Positions 30,679 to 39,133 of a stretch of 64,000 nucleotides of DNA are shown here, one piece after another. A program made the position numbers and the translations under genes. The stretch is taken from positions 62,001 through 126,000 of the forward strand of contig NZ_LR733275.1 in NCBI RefSeq assembly GCF_902506415.1, in the 5' to 3' direction. The notes below the pieces were generated by a model. It did not search any database. It was given only the letters and a program-made list of their open reading frames with translations, and had not been told where the DNA came from. The DNA comes from Massilia sp. 9I (GTDB taxonomy: Bacteria > Pseudomonadota > Gammaproteobacteria > Burkholderiales > Burkholderiaceae_D). Numbering within the stretch: the stretch's first letter is position 1; each line of letters starts with the position of its first letter.

Positions 30679-31680
30679 TCACTCGATCGCATCCTCGATC
30701 CAGGTCAGAAGGCGCTCGCTCACATGTTGCTTGCACTTGCTCGCATCCTTGCCTATGCGTTGACGTTCAAGCTGGAGGAAGCCGTGGGCAGCCTTCCGAG
30801 AAATCGACAGATACTTGACCCGGTTTCGCTTTAACCTGAAGTGCCGTCGGCCATCCTCCATGGTATCGACCAGGTCGATGGACACAAAGAGCCCCTTGTG
30901 CATCCTGTAAAGCGTTACCGATGCATACCGGTAGCGACCGAGCTTGGAGGACATAGCGGCGAGCAATTTTTCTGGATCTGCGAGCAGTCGAGCCGGCGCC
31001 CGCATCACCTGTTCGGCAGCAAGGCGACAACGAAGTCGGGCAGTTCTGGCCCAGCGATTCGACGCTTCGCAGAATGGCTTGCCAGCTTGCTTGCGTCCTG
31101 CCCCCGATGCCCCCATCGCCAGAATCACTGGCTCCAGAATCCACCCTATACTTCTCAGCAACGCGGCATCCGGATCTTCATACCACTCGCCAGCGTCCAA
31201 CGCCTCCATGAATCCCTCGACGATCGTCCCGGACTCGCTAACGAGATTGGCAAGCGTAACCAGCATCGGGCCCGCCGGCATGTCGGACACACCTGGACGA
31301 GATACGAGTACGATCCAGAATATCCATTGCGCCGACCAGCCTATCAGGCCAATGGCGCGGCCAATTTCTTTCATTAGTTCGGGATTACGCACTTTCGCCA
31401 GTCGACAGGCTATTTTGGCAACACACGCGAGCCAGCCGGCGAACATCCAAACGGTGATTATTGACAGACTCCAGTGCATTGGGGCGTTGACCCATGCATA
31501 GGCAAATGCACCCATGATCGCCAGGACGAGCGAACCCAGGAACGCTGGAACGATCAGCAAGGGTGTCCGGCCAGAAGGCTTGTAGTAAGTTGGACGCATC
31601 CACAGGCTCCGGAAAACATGAAGTTCGCCCTGGGGTCCGAAGTCAGCCTGCCGGCGCGACAGCGCCCTCCGTCGAGACAT
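30679..31680 (-). CDS. orphan membrane protein bracketed by REP-like repeats
   Basis: I do not recognise this 333-residue protein. It has a basic N-terminus, about three hydrophobic segments between residues 40 and 130, and a C-terminal half of about 200 residues rich in Arg, Lys and Leu that looks cytoplasmic, including RLLADPEKLLAAMSSKL and RHFRLKRNRVKYLSI. Base composition is clearly more AT-rich than the surroundings, and codon use follows. REP-like hairpins sit directly on both sides, so it may be a transferred cargo gene. No transposase or toxin/antitoxin motif is visible. Confidence 0.6.
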   Translation of the reverse strand: MSRRRALSRRQADFGPQGELHVFRSLWMRPTYYKPSGRTPLLIVPAFLGSLVLAIMGAFAYAWVNAPMHWSLSIITVWMFAGWLACVAKIACRLAKVRNPELMKEIGRAIGLIGWSAQWIFWIVLVSRPGVSDMPAGPMLVTLANLVSESGTIVEGFMEALDAGEWYEDPDAALLRSIGWILEPVILAMGASGAGRKQAGKPFCEASNRWARTARLRCRLAAEQVMRAPARLLADPEKLLAAMSSKLGRYRYASVTLYRMHKGLFVSIDLVDTMEDGRRHFRLKRNRVKYLSISRKAAHGFLQLERQRIGKDASKCKQHVSERLLTWIEDAIE

Positions 31681-31900
31681 GGCGTGAGCGAGAAGCTGAA
31701 CAAGGACGCAAGTGCGTCGTTGGCAATCTACGCTCGCTCACCCAACATTTCTTGCCTGATCGCAAATCTCTCAGTCATGGCTTAGCTCTGCTTGAGCAAA
31801 GCGTACTTCCCTGAAATGGTCAGTGTTTAAAAACTGGTGAGTGGCACTGTAGTCTGCCGCAATGTGTCACCAGTCACCGGATATGCGTTAGCGCGAAATT
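31681..31900. other. intergenic region upstream of the orphan gene
   Basis: This AT-richer stretch separates the start of the orphan gene from the right-hand repeat pair. It holds no gene I can support and should contain the orphan gene's promoter. No clear -35/-10 pair stands out. Confidence 0.4.
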
Positions 31901-31961
31901 AGGGTCAGAGTCGAATTACCGAGCAACTTCAAAAGTTTCCCGATAATTCGACTCTGACCCC
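31901..31961. repeat. REPIN-like inverted repeat pair, right flank
   Basis: A forward copy AGGGTCAGAGTCGAATT at 31901-31917 faces an inverted copy at 31945-31961 (GGGGTCAGAGTCGAATT on the minus strand). The 27-base spacer has imperfect arms, ACCGAGCAACTT against AAGTTTCCCGAT. This is the cleanest REP-spacer-inverted-REP unit in the island. Confidence 0.85.
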
Positions 31962-31995
31962 AATTGTTGTGCAAGAGCCCGGCAGAAAGAAGGGC

Positions 31996-32057
31996 AAGGG
32001 TCGAGTCCAATTACTTTGAAAGTTAACAATCTTTCCGAATAATTCGACTCTGACCCC
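31996..32057. repeat. third REPIN-like unit, degenerate left arm, next to phoR
   Basis: A degenerate forward copy (AAGGGTCGAGTCCAATT, starting near 31996) faces a perfect inverted copy at 32041-32057. The unit ends eight bases from the phoR stop, so it lies at the 3' end of the phosphate operon and may act as its terminator or 3' stabiliser. Confidence 0.75.
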
Positions 32058-32065
32058 AATTGGGC

Positions 32066-33367
32066 TTAACCCGGGAGGGAGGTGTTGGGCAGGACCGCGG
32101 TGAAGGTGCTGCCCTGGCCCGGAACGGACGTGATCACCAGGCGGCCGCCGTGGCGCAGGAGGACGTGTTTGACGATCGCCAGGCCCAGGCCAGTGCCCTG
32201 CGTTTCGCGCGAGCGGCTCTTGTCAACGCGGTAGAAGCGTTCGGTCAGGCGCGCGATGTGGATCGGTTCGATGCCGATGCCGCAATCCGTGACCGCGAAG
32301 CGCAGGTCGTCGGGACCGCGGGTCCAGGACAGGCGGATGGTGCCGCCGTTCGGCGAATAGCGTACCGCATTCGAGGCCAGGTTGGCGAAAGCGCTGCGCA
32401 GTTCTTCCAGGCTGCCCATCACGTCGGGGCCGTCGACCTCCACTTCGACCTGGTGGCGGCCGCCCGACAGCGCCCTCGCCTCCGCGGCCACCGATTCGGT
32501 CATGGCCTTCATGTCGACGCGCTCGCGTTTCAGCGGGAATTCGTCGGACTCCAAGCGCGACAGCGTCAGCATGTCGCCGATCAGGCGCTGCATGCGGTGT
32601 GCCTGCTCAGTCATCAGTTCCAGGTGCGCGGTGCGGGTGGCCACGTCCAGGCCGGGGTCGGACATGGCGATCTCGAGGAAGCCGACGATCACCGTCAGCG
32701 GCGTGCGCAGTTCGTGCGAGGCGTTGGCGATGAAGTCGCGCCGCATCGCCTCGATGCGCTCGGTATCGGTAGCGTCGTGGGTGACCAGGATCTGGCGCCG
32801 GTTCTCGAACGGGATGATGCGGCACTCGAGCTTCCTGCCACGGAAGGACAGGGTCAGCGGCTGCTCGTAGCGGCCCAGGATGACATAGTCGATGAATTCG
32901 GGATGGCGCACCAGGTTGGTCACGCGCAGGCCCTTGTCGCGTGCCATGGTCAGGCCCAGGTGGCGCTCGGCCGCCTCGTTGCACCATTCCAGGAACAGCA
33001 CGTCGTCCATGATCGCCACGCCTTCCGGCAGCAGCCCCATCGCTTCGCGGAAGCGCGCCAGCCATTCGGCCATCTCGGCCTGGTGGCGTTCGTCCTCGCG
33101 CCGCAGGCGGTACAGGCGTGCGAACACGTCGGTCCAGGCGCCCCACCCGTCCGGCAGGCGGCTCGAGTGCGGGTCGTTCAGCCACTCGCCCAGCTCGTGC
33201 AGGTAACGCAGCTGGACGAACAGCGCGACCACGACCGCCGCCAGCGCGAAGGCGAGGCCGGCCACCCTGCCCGCCATCCACCAGACGATGCCGGCCGCAA
33301 CGAACAGCAGGCCCAGGCGCAGGACGGCCGGCACCCAGAACAGTATTTTCGGACTCATTGAGCGCAT
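32066..33367 (-). CDS. phoR: phosphate regulon sensor histidine kinase PhoR
   Basis: The 433-residue protein has two N-terminal membrane helices (about 10-50), a PAS-like region (about 105-200) and a histidine kinase core. The H-box is ASHELRTPL with His218, the N-box is NLASNAVRYSP, and the G-boxes are DCGIGI and GTGLGLAIVKH. It phosphorylates PhoB when phosphate is low and is held off by PstSCAB-PhoU when phosphate is plentiful. It is last in the pst-pho operon, four bases after phoB. An alternative ATG lies three codons in. Confidence 0.96.
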   Translation of the reverse strand: MRSMSPKILFWVPAVLRLGLLFVAAGIVWWMAGRVAGLAFALAAVVVALFVQLRYLHELGEWLNDPHSSRLPDGWGAWTDVFARLYRLRREDERHQAEMAEWLARFREAMGLLPEGVAIMDDVLFLEWCNEAAERHLGLTMARDKGLRVTNLVRHPEFIDYVILGRYEQPLTLSFRGRKLECRIIPFENRRQILVTHDATDTERIEAMRRDFIANASHELRTPLTVIVGFLEIAMSDPGLDVATRTAHLELMTEQAHRMQRLIGDMLTLSRLESDEFPLKRERVDMKAMTESVAAEARALSGGRHQVEVEVDGPDVMGSLEELRSAFANLASNAVRYSPNGGTIRLSWTRGPDDLRFAVTDCGIGIEPIHIARLTERFYRVDKSRSRETQGTGLGLAIVKHVLLRHGGRLVITSVPGQGSTFTAVLPNTSLPG

Positions 33368-33371
33368 CGGT

Positions 33372-34058
33372 TCACTTCTCGGACAGCATGTAGCCGACGC
33401 TGCGCACCGTGCGGATCAGGCCATCGGCGCTTTTCAATGCCTTGCGCAGCCGCAGCACGTGCACGTCCACCGTGCGTTCCTCGATCACGGCGTGGTCGCC
33501 CCACACCTTGTCGAGCAACTGGGCGCGCGAGAACACGCGTTCGCGGTGCGCCATCAGGAACTTCAGCAGCTTGTATTCGGCATTGCCGATCTCGATCTGC
33601 TGGTTCTCGACCGACACCGTGCAGCTGTTCGGGTCCAGCACCACGCTGCCGGCGCGCAGCGGCGCTTCGGCCAGGTGCGGACTTTTACGGCGCAGCAGCG
33701 CGCGCGAACGCGCCAGCAGTTCGCGCGGCGAGAACGGCTTGGTGACGTAGTCGTCGGCGCCCGTGTTCAGGCCGGCGATCTTGTCTTCTTCCATGCTCTT
33801 CGCGGTCAGCATGATCACCGGGATCTCCTGGAAGTCGCGGTCGCCGCGCAGGCGCGACAGCAGGCGCAGGCCGCTCTGGTCGGGCAGCATCCAGTCCAGC
33901 AGCACCAGGTCGGGCTTGCCTCGCGTGATGCTGTCCCAGGCGTTTGCGACCGTATCGGCGGTGCGGATATCCCAACCTGCTTCGCGCAGCGAATACTTCA
34001 CCAGTTCGACGATCGCGGGCTCGTCTTCGACTACCAGGACGCTCGTGAGGTCCGCCAT
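33372..34058 (-). CDS. phoB: phosphate regulon response regulator PhoB
   Basis: The 228-residue OmpR-type regulator has a receiver domain with phospho-acceptor Asp55 in LVLLDWMLPD and Lys107 in YVTKPFSP, and a C-terminal winged helix with RTVDVHVLRLRKAL and IRTVRSVGYML. Phosphorylated by PhoR, it binds Pho boxes such as the one before pstS. The open frame continues far upstream, but ATG 34058 gives the family N-terminus and lies two bases after phoU. Confidence 0.97.
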   Translation of the reverse strand: MADLTSVLVVEDEPAIVELVKYSLREAGWDIRTADTVANAWDSITRGKPDLVLLDWMLPDQSGLRLLSRLRGDRDFQEIPVIMLTAKSMEEDKIAGLNTGADDYVTKPFSPRELLARSRALLRRKSPHLAEAPLRAGSVVLDPNSCTVSVENQQIEIGNAEYKLLKFLMAHRERVFSRAQLLDKVWGDHAVIEERTVDVHVLRLRKALKSADGLIRTVRSVGYMLSEK

Positions 34059-34060
34059 GC

Positions 34061-34762
34061 TTACTGCGCCGCCTGTTCGGTGACCACCGGCTTGCTGTGG
34101 CGGATGTCGCGGCCTTCGACCACGTAGATCACGTATTCGGCGATGTTCTTGGCGTGGTCGCCGATGCGCTCGATCGCCTTGGCCACCCACAGCGTATCCA
34201 GTGCGGAGGAGATCGTGCGCGGGTCTTCCATCATGAAGGTGATCAGGTTGCGCAGGATGGTGCGGAATTCGTGGTCGACCACTTCGTCGGCCGCGATCAG
34301 TTCCAGCGCCTGCTTGCCGTCCAGGCGGGCAAAGGCGTCCAGGGCGTTGTGCAGCAGGTCCGAGGTAGCGCGCGCGATGGTGCGCACCATGTCGTAGTGG
34401 GCGAACGGGGTGCTGCCGCGCGCGTGCAGGCCCTTGGCGGTGCGGGCGATCTTGGAGGCCTCGTCGCCGATGCGTTCCAGGTCGGTGATGACCTTGATGG
34501 TCGCCATCACGGTGCGCAGGTCGTTCGCGGTGGGCTGGCGGCGCACGATCAGGTGGCTGCAGGCGTCGTCGAGCTGCACCTCGAGCTGGTTGACCGCCTG
34601 GTCGTCGGCCATCACGCGGTCGGCGCGCGCCGCGTCGTCCACGCGGAAGCATTCGAGCGCTTCGTCGAATGCGGTTTCCACCATGCCGCCCATCAGCAGG
34701 ACCTTGGAACGAATCGCTTCCAGCTCCTGGTCATACTGCTTGGATGAATGCTCGCCAGTCAT
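34061..34762 (-). CDS. phoU: phosphate transport system regulator PhoU
   Basis: The 233-residue all-helical protein has two PhoU repeats, visible in DLERIGDEASKIA and AIERIGDHAKNIAEYV, whose Glu and Asp residues bind metal. PhoU links the Pst transporter to PhoR and represses the Pho response under phosphate plenty. It lies 58 bp downstream of pstB and upstream of phoB, the usual arrangement in Burkholderiales. Confidence 0.97.
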   Translation of the reverse strand: MTGEHSSKQYDQELEAIRSKVLLMGGMVETAFDEALECFRVDDAARADRVMADDQAVNQLEVQLDDACSHLIVRRQPTANDLRTVMATIKVITDLERIGDEASKIARTAKGLHARGSTPFAHYDMVRTIARATSDLLHNALDAFARLDGKQALELIAADEVVDHEFRTILRNLITFMMEDPRTISSALDTLWVAKAIERIGDHAKNIAEYVIYVVEGRDIRHSKPVVTEQAAQ

Positions 34763-34820
34763 AAAAACTCTCCTAATACTTTGCTATTGTATTGTTATCG
34801 TCACAGGGCCCGAGGTCCCA

Positions 34821-35615
34821 TCAACCAAAACGACCGGTGATGTAATCCTGGGTTTCTTTACGGCCCGGATTCATGAAGATCTGGTCGGTCTCGCCGAATT
34901 CCACCAGCTCGCCAAGGTACATGTAGGCAGTGTAGTCGGAACAGCGGGCCGCCTGCTGCATGTTGTGGGTCACGATGGTAATCGTATAGTCCTGTTTCAG
35001 CTCGCTGATCAGTTCTTCGATCTTGGCGGTGGAGATCGGGTCCAGTGCCGACGTCGGCTCGTCCAGCAGCAGCACGTCGGGCTTCACCGCCACGCCGCGC
35101 GCGATGCACAGGCGCTGCTGCTGGCCGCCGGACAGCGACAGGCCGCTCTTATTCAGCTTGTCCTTGGCTTCTTCCCACAGCGCCGCCTTCTTGAGGGCCC
35201 ACTCCACGCGCTCGTCCATCTCGCCCTTCGACAGGTTCTCATACAGGCGCACGCCGAAGGCGATGTTGTCGTAGATGGACATCGGGAACGGAGTCGGCTT
35301 CTGGAACACCATGCCGACCTTCGCACGCAGCATGTTGACGTCGACGCCCGGCTCGAGGATGTTACGGCCGCGGTACATGATGGAGCCTTCCGCGCGCTGC
35401 CCCGGGTACAGGTCGTACATGCGGTTCAGGGTGCGCAGCAGGGTCGACTTGCCGCAGCCCGACGGGCCGATGAAGGCCGTCACCTGCTTGTCGTGGATAT
35501 CGAGCGAGACGTTCTTCAGGCTCTGCGTCTTCCCGTAGAAGAAATTCAGGCCCGAGATCTCGATCGTCTTGGCTTTGGCGGCGGTCGGCGCCTGGTTGTG
35601 CATGGTGTGGTTCAT
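34821..35615 (-). CDS. pstB: phosphate ABC transporter ATP-binding protein PstB
   Basis: The 264-residue ABC ATPase has Walker [10 protein letters not shown], the signature LSGGQQQRL, Walker [13 protein letters not shown] and the H-loop [10 protein letters not shown]. The Q-loop segment [13 protein letters not shown] is specific to PstB. It energises phosphate import through PstCA. The start ATG follows pstA by 18 bp. Confidence 0.98.
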   Translation of the reverse strand: MNHTMHNQAPTAAKAKTIEISGLNFFYGKTQSLKNVSLDIHDKQVTAFIGPSGCGKSTLLRTLNRMYDLYPGQRAEGSIMYRGRNILEPGVDVNMLRAKVGMVFQKPTPFPMSIYDNIAFGVRLYENLSKGEMDERVEWALKKAALWEEAKDKLNKSGLSLSGGQQQRLCIARGVAVKPDVLLLDEPTSALDPISTAKIEELISELKQDYTITIVTHNMQQAARCSDYTAYMYLGELVEFGETDQIFMNPGRKETQDYITGRFG

Positions 35616-35633
35616 CGCTTGATAAGGAATGGA

Positions 35634-36494
35634 TTAACGCGGAGTCTTCTGGCTGAACATGGTGCGCGACACGATGTTCAGGAACAGCACGGTAAAGGTG
35701 ACCAGCAGCGCCCCGCCCCAGGCCAGCGAGCGCCAGTCGTCGTAAGGGCTCATGGCGAACTGGTAGATCACCACCGGCAGGTTGGCCATCGGGGCGTTCA
35801 TGTCGCTGCTGAAGAACTGGTTGTTCAGCGCGGTGAACAGCAGCGGCGCGGTCTCTCCCGACACGCGCGCCACCGCCAGCAGCACGCCGGTGACGACGCC
35901 GGCCTTCACGGCGCGCAGGCGCACCGTCATCGCCACCTTCCAGTGCGGCGCACCGAGGGCGTAGGCGGCTTCCAGCAGGCTGTTGGGCACCAGGCGCAGC
36001 ATGTTGTCGGTGGTGCGCACCACCACCGGAATCGCGATCAGGGACAGCGCGATCGAACCGGCATAGCCAGAGAAGTGCTGCACCTTGGCGACGTAGAGCG
36101 CGTACACGAACAGGCCGATCACGATCGACGGGGCCGACAGCATGATGTCGGTCACAAAACGCGTCACCTGGGCGAAGCGGTTGTTCTCGCCGTACTCGGC
36201 CAGGTAAATGCCGGCCAGGATGCCGACCGGGGTGCTGACCAGGGTCGACAGGCCGACCATCATCAGGCTCCCCAGGATGGCGTTGCGCAGCCCGCCGCCT
36301 GCGCTGCCGGGCGCCGGAGTATCGGCCGAGAACAGCGCGCCGGAGACGGCGCCGAGGCCGTTGATCAGGAGGGTCGCCAGGATCCAGGCCAGGAAGGCCA
36401 GGCCGATGCCCATGGCCAGCACCGACAGCGCGATGCCGACGCGGTGCGCCAGCAGGCGCTTGCGGTAGACGGGGTTCTTCACGGTGGTGTTCAT
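35634..36494 (-). CDS. pstA: phosphate ABC transporter permease PstA
   Basis: The 286-residue inner-membrane permease has six hydrophobic segments and the EAA-type loop EAAYALGAPHWKVA that contacts PstB. The ATG at 36494 overlaps the pstC stop by one base (TGATG); a GTG one codon upstream is an alternative. It pairs with PstC to form the phosphate channel. Confidence 0.97.
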   Translation of the reverse strand: MNTTVKNPVYRKRLLAHRVGIALSVLAMGIGLAFLAWILATLLINGLGAVSGALFSADTPAPGSAGGGLRNAILGSLMMVGLSTLVSTPVGILAGIYLAEYGENNRFAQVTRFVTDIMLSAPSIVIGLFVYALYVAKVQHFSGYAGSIALSLIAIPVVVRTTDNMLRLVPNSLLEAAYALGAPHWKVAMTVRLRAVKAGVVTGVLLAVARVSGETAPLLFTALNNQFFSSDMNAPMANLPVVIYQFAMSPYDDWRSLAWGGALLVTFTVLFLNIVSRTMFSQKTPR

Positions 36495-37513
36495 CACTTG
36501 CTACCTTCTTTACGGGACATCCCGACCAGCATCAGTTTGGCTGCCGACAGCACGATGAAGGTGATGGCGAACAGGATCAGCGCCAGCGCGAACAGCGAGG
36601 ACACGTGCAGGGGCGACGCGGCTTCGGCGAATTCGTTGGCCAGGGTCGAGGAGATCGAGTTACCGGCCGAGAACAGCGACCAGGACAGGTCGTGGGCGTT
36701 ACCGATCACGAAGGTCACCGCCATGGTTTCGCCCAGGGCGCGGCCCAGGCCCAGCATGACGCCCCCCACCACGCCGTTGCGGGTATAAGGCAGCACCACC
36801 TTGCGCACCACTTCCCACTTGGTGCAGCCGAGGCCATACGCGGATTCCTTCAGTACGGTCGGCACGATCTCGAACACGTCGCGCATCACCGAGGCGATGA
36901 AGGGAATGATCATCACTGCCAGGATCAGGCCCGCGGTGAGGATGCCGATGCCCATGGTCGGACCCTGGAACAGCTGGCCGATCACCGGCAGCTGGCCGAT
37001 GGTCGATTTCAGCAGCGGCTGCACGTGGTCGGCGAACAGGGGCGCGAACACGAACAGGCCCCACATGCCGTAGATGATCGAGGGGACGCCTGCCAGCAGC
37101 TCGACCGCGGTGCCCATCGGGCGGCGCAGCCACACCGGGCAGATCTCGGTCAGGAACAGGGCGATGCCGAAGCTGATCGGGAAGGCCACCGCGAGCGCGA
37201 TGATGGAGGTGGCGAGCGTGCCCCAGATCGCGATCATGGCGCCGAACTGGTCGCCCACCGGATCCCATTCCACGCGGGTGATGAAGGCGGCGCCGAATTC
37301 CTTCAGGGCCGGCGCCGCGCCGATCGCCAGCGAGACGATGATGCCGATCAGGACCAGCAGCACCGATGCCGCGAACAGCAGCGTGATCTTGTGGAAGAAG
37401 AAGTCCTGGATCCGCTGGTTACGCATGGTATTGCGCAGGGCGGCCCACTGGCGGGCGTCGACTTCGGCCTGTTCGGCCTGGGCGTCCAGCGCAACGGAGG
37501 GTTGTACGCTCAT
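36494..37513 (-). CDS. pstC: phosphate ABC transporter permease PstC
   Basis: The 339-residue permease has an N-terminal cytoplasmic tail of about 40 residues, six membrane helices and the EAA loop [15 protein letters not shown] conserved [13 protein letters not shown] stretch is also present. It follows pstS across 68 bp containing a strong hairpin, which probably lowers its expression relative to PstS. Confidence 0.97.
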   Translation of the reverse strand: MSVQPSVALDAQAEQAEVDARQWAALRNTMRNQRIQDFFFHKITLLFAASVLLVLIGIIVSLAIGAAPALKEFGAAFITRVEWDPVGDQFGAMIAIWGTLATSIIALAVAFPISFGIALFLTEICPVWLRRPMGTAVELLAGVPSIIYGMWGLFVFAPLFADHVQPLLKSTIGQLPVIGQLFQGPTMGIGILTAGLILAVMIIPFIASVMRDVFEIVPTVLKESAYGLGCTKWEVVRKVVLPYTRNGVVGGVMLGLGRALGETMAVTFVIGNAHDLSWSLFSAGNSISSTLANEFAEAASPLHVSSLFALALILFAITFIVLSAAKLMLVGMSRKEGSK

Positions 37514-37540
37514 AATTTTTCGTCAATCTTTCTGGCAAAC

Positions 37541-37566
37541 GGATGGGCCGCCAGAGCGGCCCATCC
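37541..37566 (-). promoter_or_regulatory. stable hairpin between pstS and pstC
   Basis: GGATGGGCCGC at 37541-37551 and GCGGCCCATCC at 37556-37566 form a perfect 11-bp stem with loop CAGA. It is not followed by a T-tract on the minus strand, so it fits an RNA-stability or partial attenuation element more than a full terminator. Such elements raise the level of the binding protein above that of the permeases in many ABC operons. Confidence 0.7.
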
Positions 37567-37581
37567 TGTGCTGTCGAGGTC

Positions 37582-38613
37582 TTACCAGAGCGCCTTGCCG
37601 GCGGCGTCCTTCAGGTTGGCGCGCCAGGCATCCTGCACCAGCTTGGTGACCGTGTCCGGCATCGGCACGTAGTCCAGTTCGACGGCGGCCGGGTCGCCGT
37701 TCTTGTAGGCCCAGTCGAAGAACTTCAGCACTTCCTTGCCTTTTGCGGCGTCAGCCTGGCTCTTGTGCATCAGGATGTAGGACACGCCGGTGATCGGCCA
37801 GCTGGCCTTGCCCGGCTGGTTGGTCAGCACCACCGCGAAGCCCGGCGTGCCGGTCCAGTTGGCGCCGCTCGCTGCCGCCTTGAAGGCTTCGTCGTCCGGC
37901 TGCAGGAAGACGCCGTCCTTGTTCTGCAGCTGGGTGTGCTGCATGCGGTTCTTCTTGGCGTAGGCCCACTCGACGTAGCCGATCGCGCCCTTGATGCGCT
38001 GCACGTTGGCGGCCACGCCTTCGTTGCCCTTGCCACCCACGCCGACCGCCCACTTCACCGCGGTGCCGGCGCCGATCTTCGATTTGAATTCCGGGCTGAC
38101 CTGCGACAGGTAGTCGGTCCAGAGGAAGGAAGTGCCCGAGCTGTCGGCGCGGCGCACCACGGTGATGTCGTCCGCCGGGAGCTTGACGCCCGGGTTCAGC
38201 GCGGCGATCTGCGGCGCGTTCCACTTGGTGATCTTGCCCAGGTAGATGTCGGCCACGACGGCGCCGGTCAGCTTGATCTGACCCGGGGCGGTGCCCGGCA
38301 GGTTCACGATCGGCACCACGCCGCCCATGATGGCCGGGAACTGGAACAGGCCGGCGGCGTTCAGCTCAGCAGCCGGCAGCGGCATGTCCGAAGCGCCGAA
38401 GTCGACGGTTTTCGCCTTGATCTGCTTGATGCCCGCGCCCGAGCCCACCGACTGGTAGTTCAGGCCGGTGCCCGAGGCCTTCTGGTACAGCTCGGCCCAC
38501 TTGGCGTACACCGGATACGGGAAAGTGGCGCCGGCGCCGGTGATGGTGGCGGCCTGCGCGCTGGCGGCGAGGCCGGCGATGGCGATGGAGACGAACAGGT
38601 GCTTCACGCGCAT
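37582..38613 (-). CDS. pstS: phosphate ABC transporter substrate-binding protein PstS
   Basis: From ATG 38613 the precursor has 343 residues with a signal peptide (about 1-21, cleavage near AQA-ATI). The mature N-terminus ITGAGATFPYPVY and later SVGSGAGIKQI, DFGASDMPL and RADSSGTSF stretches are the phosphate-binding loops of PstS. AAAGGA precedes the ATG. It captures phosphate in the periplasm and is the first gene of the operon, under a Pho box. A longer open frame upstream is not supported. Confidence 0.98.
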   Translation of the reverse strand: MRVKHLFVSIAIAGLAASAQAATITGAGATFPYPVYAKWAELYQKASGTGLNYQSVGSGAGIKQIKAKTVDFGASDMPLPAAELNAAGLFQFPAIMGGVVPIVNLPGTAPGQIKLTGAVVADIYLGKITKWNAPQIAALNPGVKLPADDITVVRRADSSGTSFLWTDYLSQVSPEFKSKIGAGTAVKWAVGVGGKGNEGVAANVQRIKGAIGYVEWAYAKKNRMQHTQLQNKDGVFLQPDDEAFKAAASGANWTGTPGFAVVLTNQPGKASWPITGVSYILMHKSQADAAKGKEVLKFFDWAYKNGDPAAVELDYVPMPDTVTKLVQDAWRANLKDAAGKALW

Positions 38614-38665
38614 GATGGATCCTTTAAGAGGCCCGGGACACGGTCCCGTTTCATTGACGCTGCGA

Positions 38666-38699
38666 AGTCTACTGGCCGAATATGACAAGTTCATGACAG
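38666..38699 (-). promoter_or_regulatory. Pho box and -10 of the pst-pho operon
   Basis: On the minus strand CTGTCAT-GAAC-TTGTCAT (38699-38682) is a near-consensus PhoB box of two 7-bp repeats spaced by four bases. Ten bases downstream is TAGACT (38671-38666), a reasonable -10. PhoB replaces the -35 contact in such promoters. The box ends 68 bp before the pstS start. Confidence 0.88.
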
Positions 38700-38838
38700 A
38701 TGTAATAATTCGGCGCGGCGGCGGTATATTGACGCAGTTCGCGCGCCCATGGCACGCGCTTCGCCGCCCGTGCGGCGTTCGGCATCAAAGCGGCCCGGAC
38801 CGATGCAAAAATATTCACAGCCCCGCCCCACTCACCCC

Positions 38839-38866
38839 TTGTAAATACGGCGCCCTCTGCTAATCT
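38839..38866 (+). promoter_or_regulatory. candidate sigma-70 promoter for a small ORF
   Basis: TTGTAA (38839-38844), a 16-bp spacer and TATAAT-like TAATCT (38861-38866) lie 60 bp upstream of a 34-codon ORF on the same strand. The rest of the segment between the pst promoter and this site shows nothing further. Confidence 0.4.
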
Positions 38867-38926
38867 GGAAGTGTCGTTTTCATAGGGAGGGGATGCTGAA
38901 AAGCGTTCGACTGTATGTGGAGTGTC

Positions 38927-39031
38927 ATGGTGTTTGCGATACTCAGCGGCCTGGCAGGACTCGTCGCCTTCGAGATCTGGCAGGAAGTGCAGGGTAGCCG
39001 AGATGGGTTGTACGATCACTATCACGAATAG
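38927..39031 (+). CDS. putative 34-residue single-pass membrane peptide
   Basis: The ORF starts at ATG 38927 with GGAG four bases upstream; an in-frame ATG at 38915 is possible. The product begins MVFAILSGLAGLVAFEIW, one hydrophobic helix, followed by a polar tail ending DHYHE. It lies downstream of a plausible promoter and is followed by an 18-bp palindrome and a terminator hairpin, so it has the parts of a small transcription unit. I do not recognise the family. Conservation is unknown. Confidence 0.4.
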   Translation: MVFAILSGLAGLVAFEIWQEVQGSRDGLYDHYHE

Positions 39032-39035
39032 TGTC

Positions 39036-39053
39036 GGTCCGGAGCTCCGGACC
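39036..39053. repeat. 18-bp perfect palindrome
   Basis: GGTCCGGAGCTCCGGACC reads the same on both strands. It begins four bases after the small ORF stop and precedes a terminator hairpin. It could be a protein-binding site or the base of a hairpin. Confidence 0.6.
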
Positions 39054-39067
39054 ATGTCATAAAGCGA

Positions 39068-39103
39068 CAAAACGGCGAGGCCCAGAGGGCGCTCGCCGTT
39101 TTG
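39068..39103. terminator. bidirectional terminator
   Basis: CAAAACGGCGAG at 39068-39079 pairs with CTCGCCGTTTTG at 39092-39103; the loop has its own GCCC/GGGC pairing. The A/T ends allow termination in both directions, serving the small forward ORF and the PilZ gene on the other strand. Confidence 0.75.
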
Positions 39104-39133
39104 CATTGGTGCCGCCGGAGCGACGGAGAAGGT

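Noticed and set aside
30516..32057. CRISPR array
   Set aside because: The 17-bp repeats are too short, occur in both orientations and have irregular spacing, and no cas genes are present. The REP-like explanation fits better.
34059..34652. Upstream continuation of the phoB open frame to 34652
   Set aside because: The extra N-terminal part is Arg/His-rich and overlaps phoU in another frame. ATG 34058 gives the normal PhoB N-terminus.
38669..39106. 145-codon minus-strand frame covering the pst promoter
   Set aside because: It runs across the Pho box and the terminator and has no domain or credible start site.
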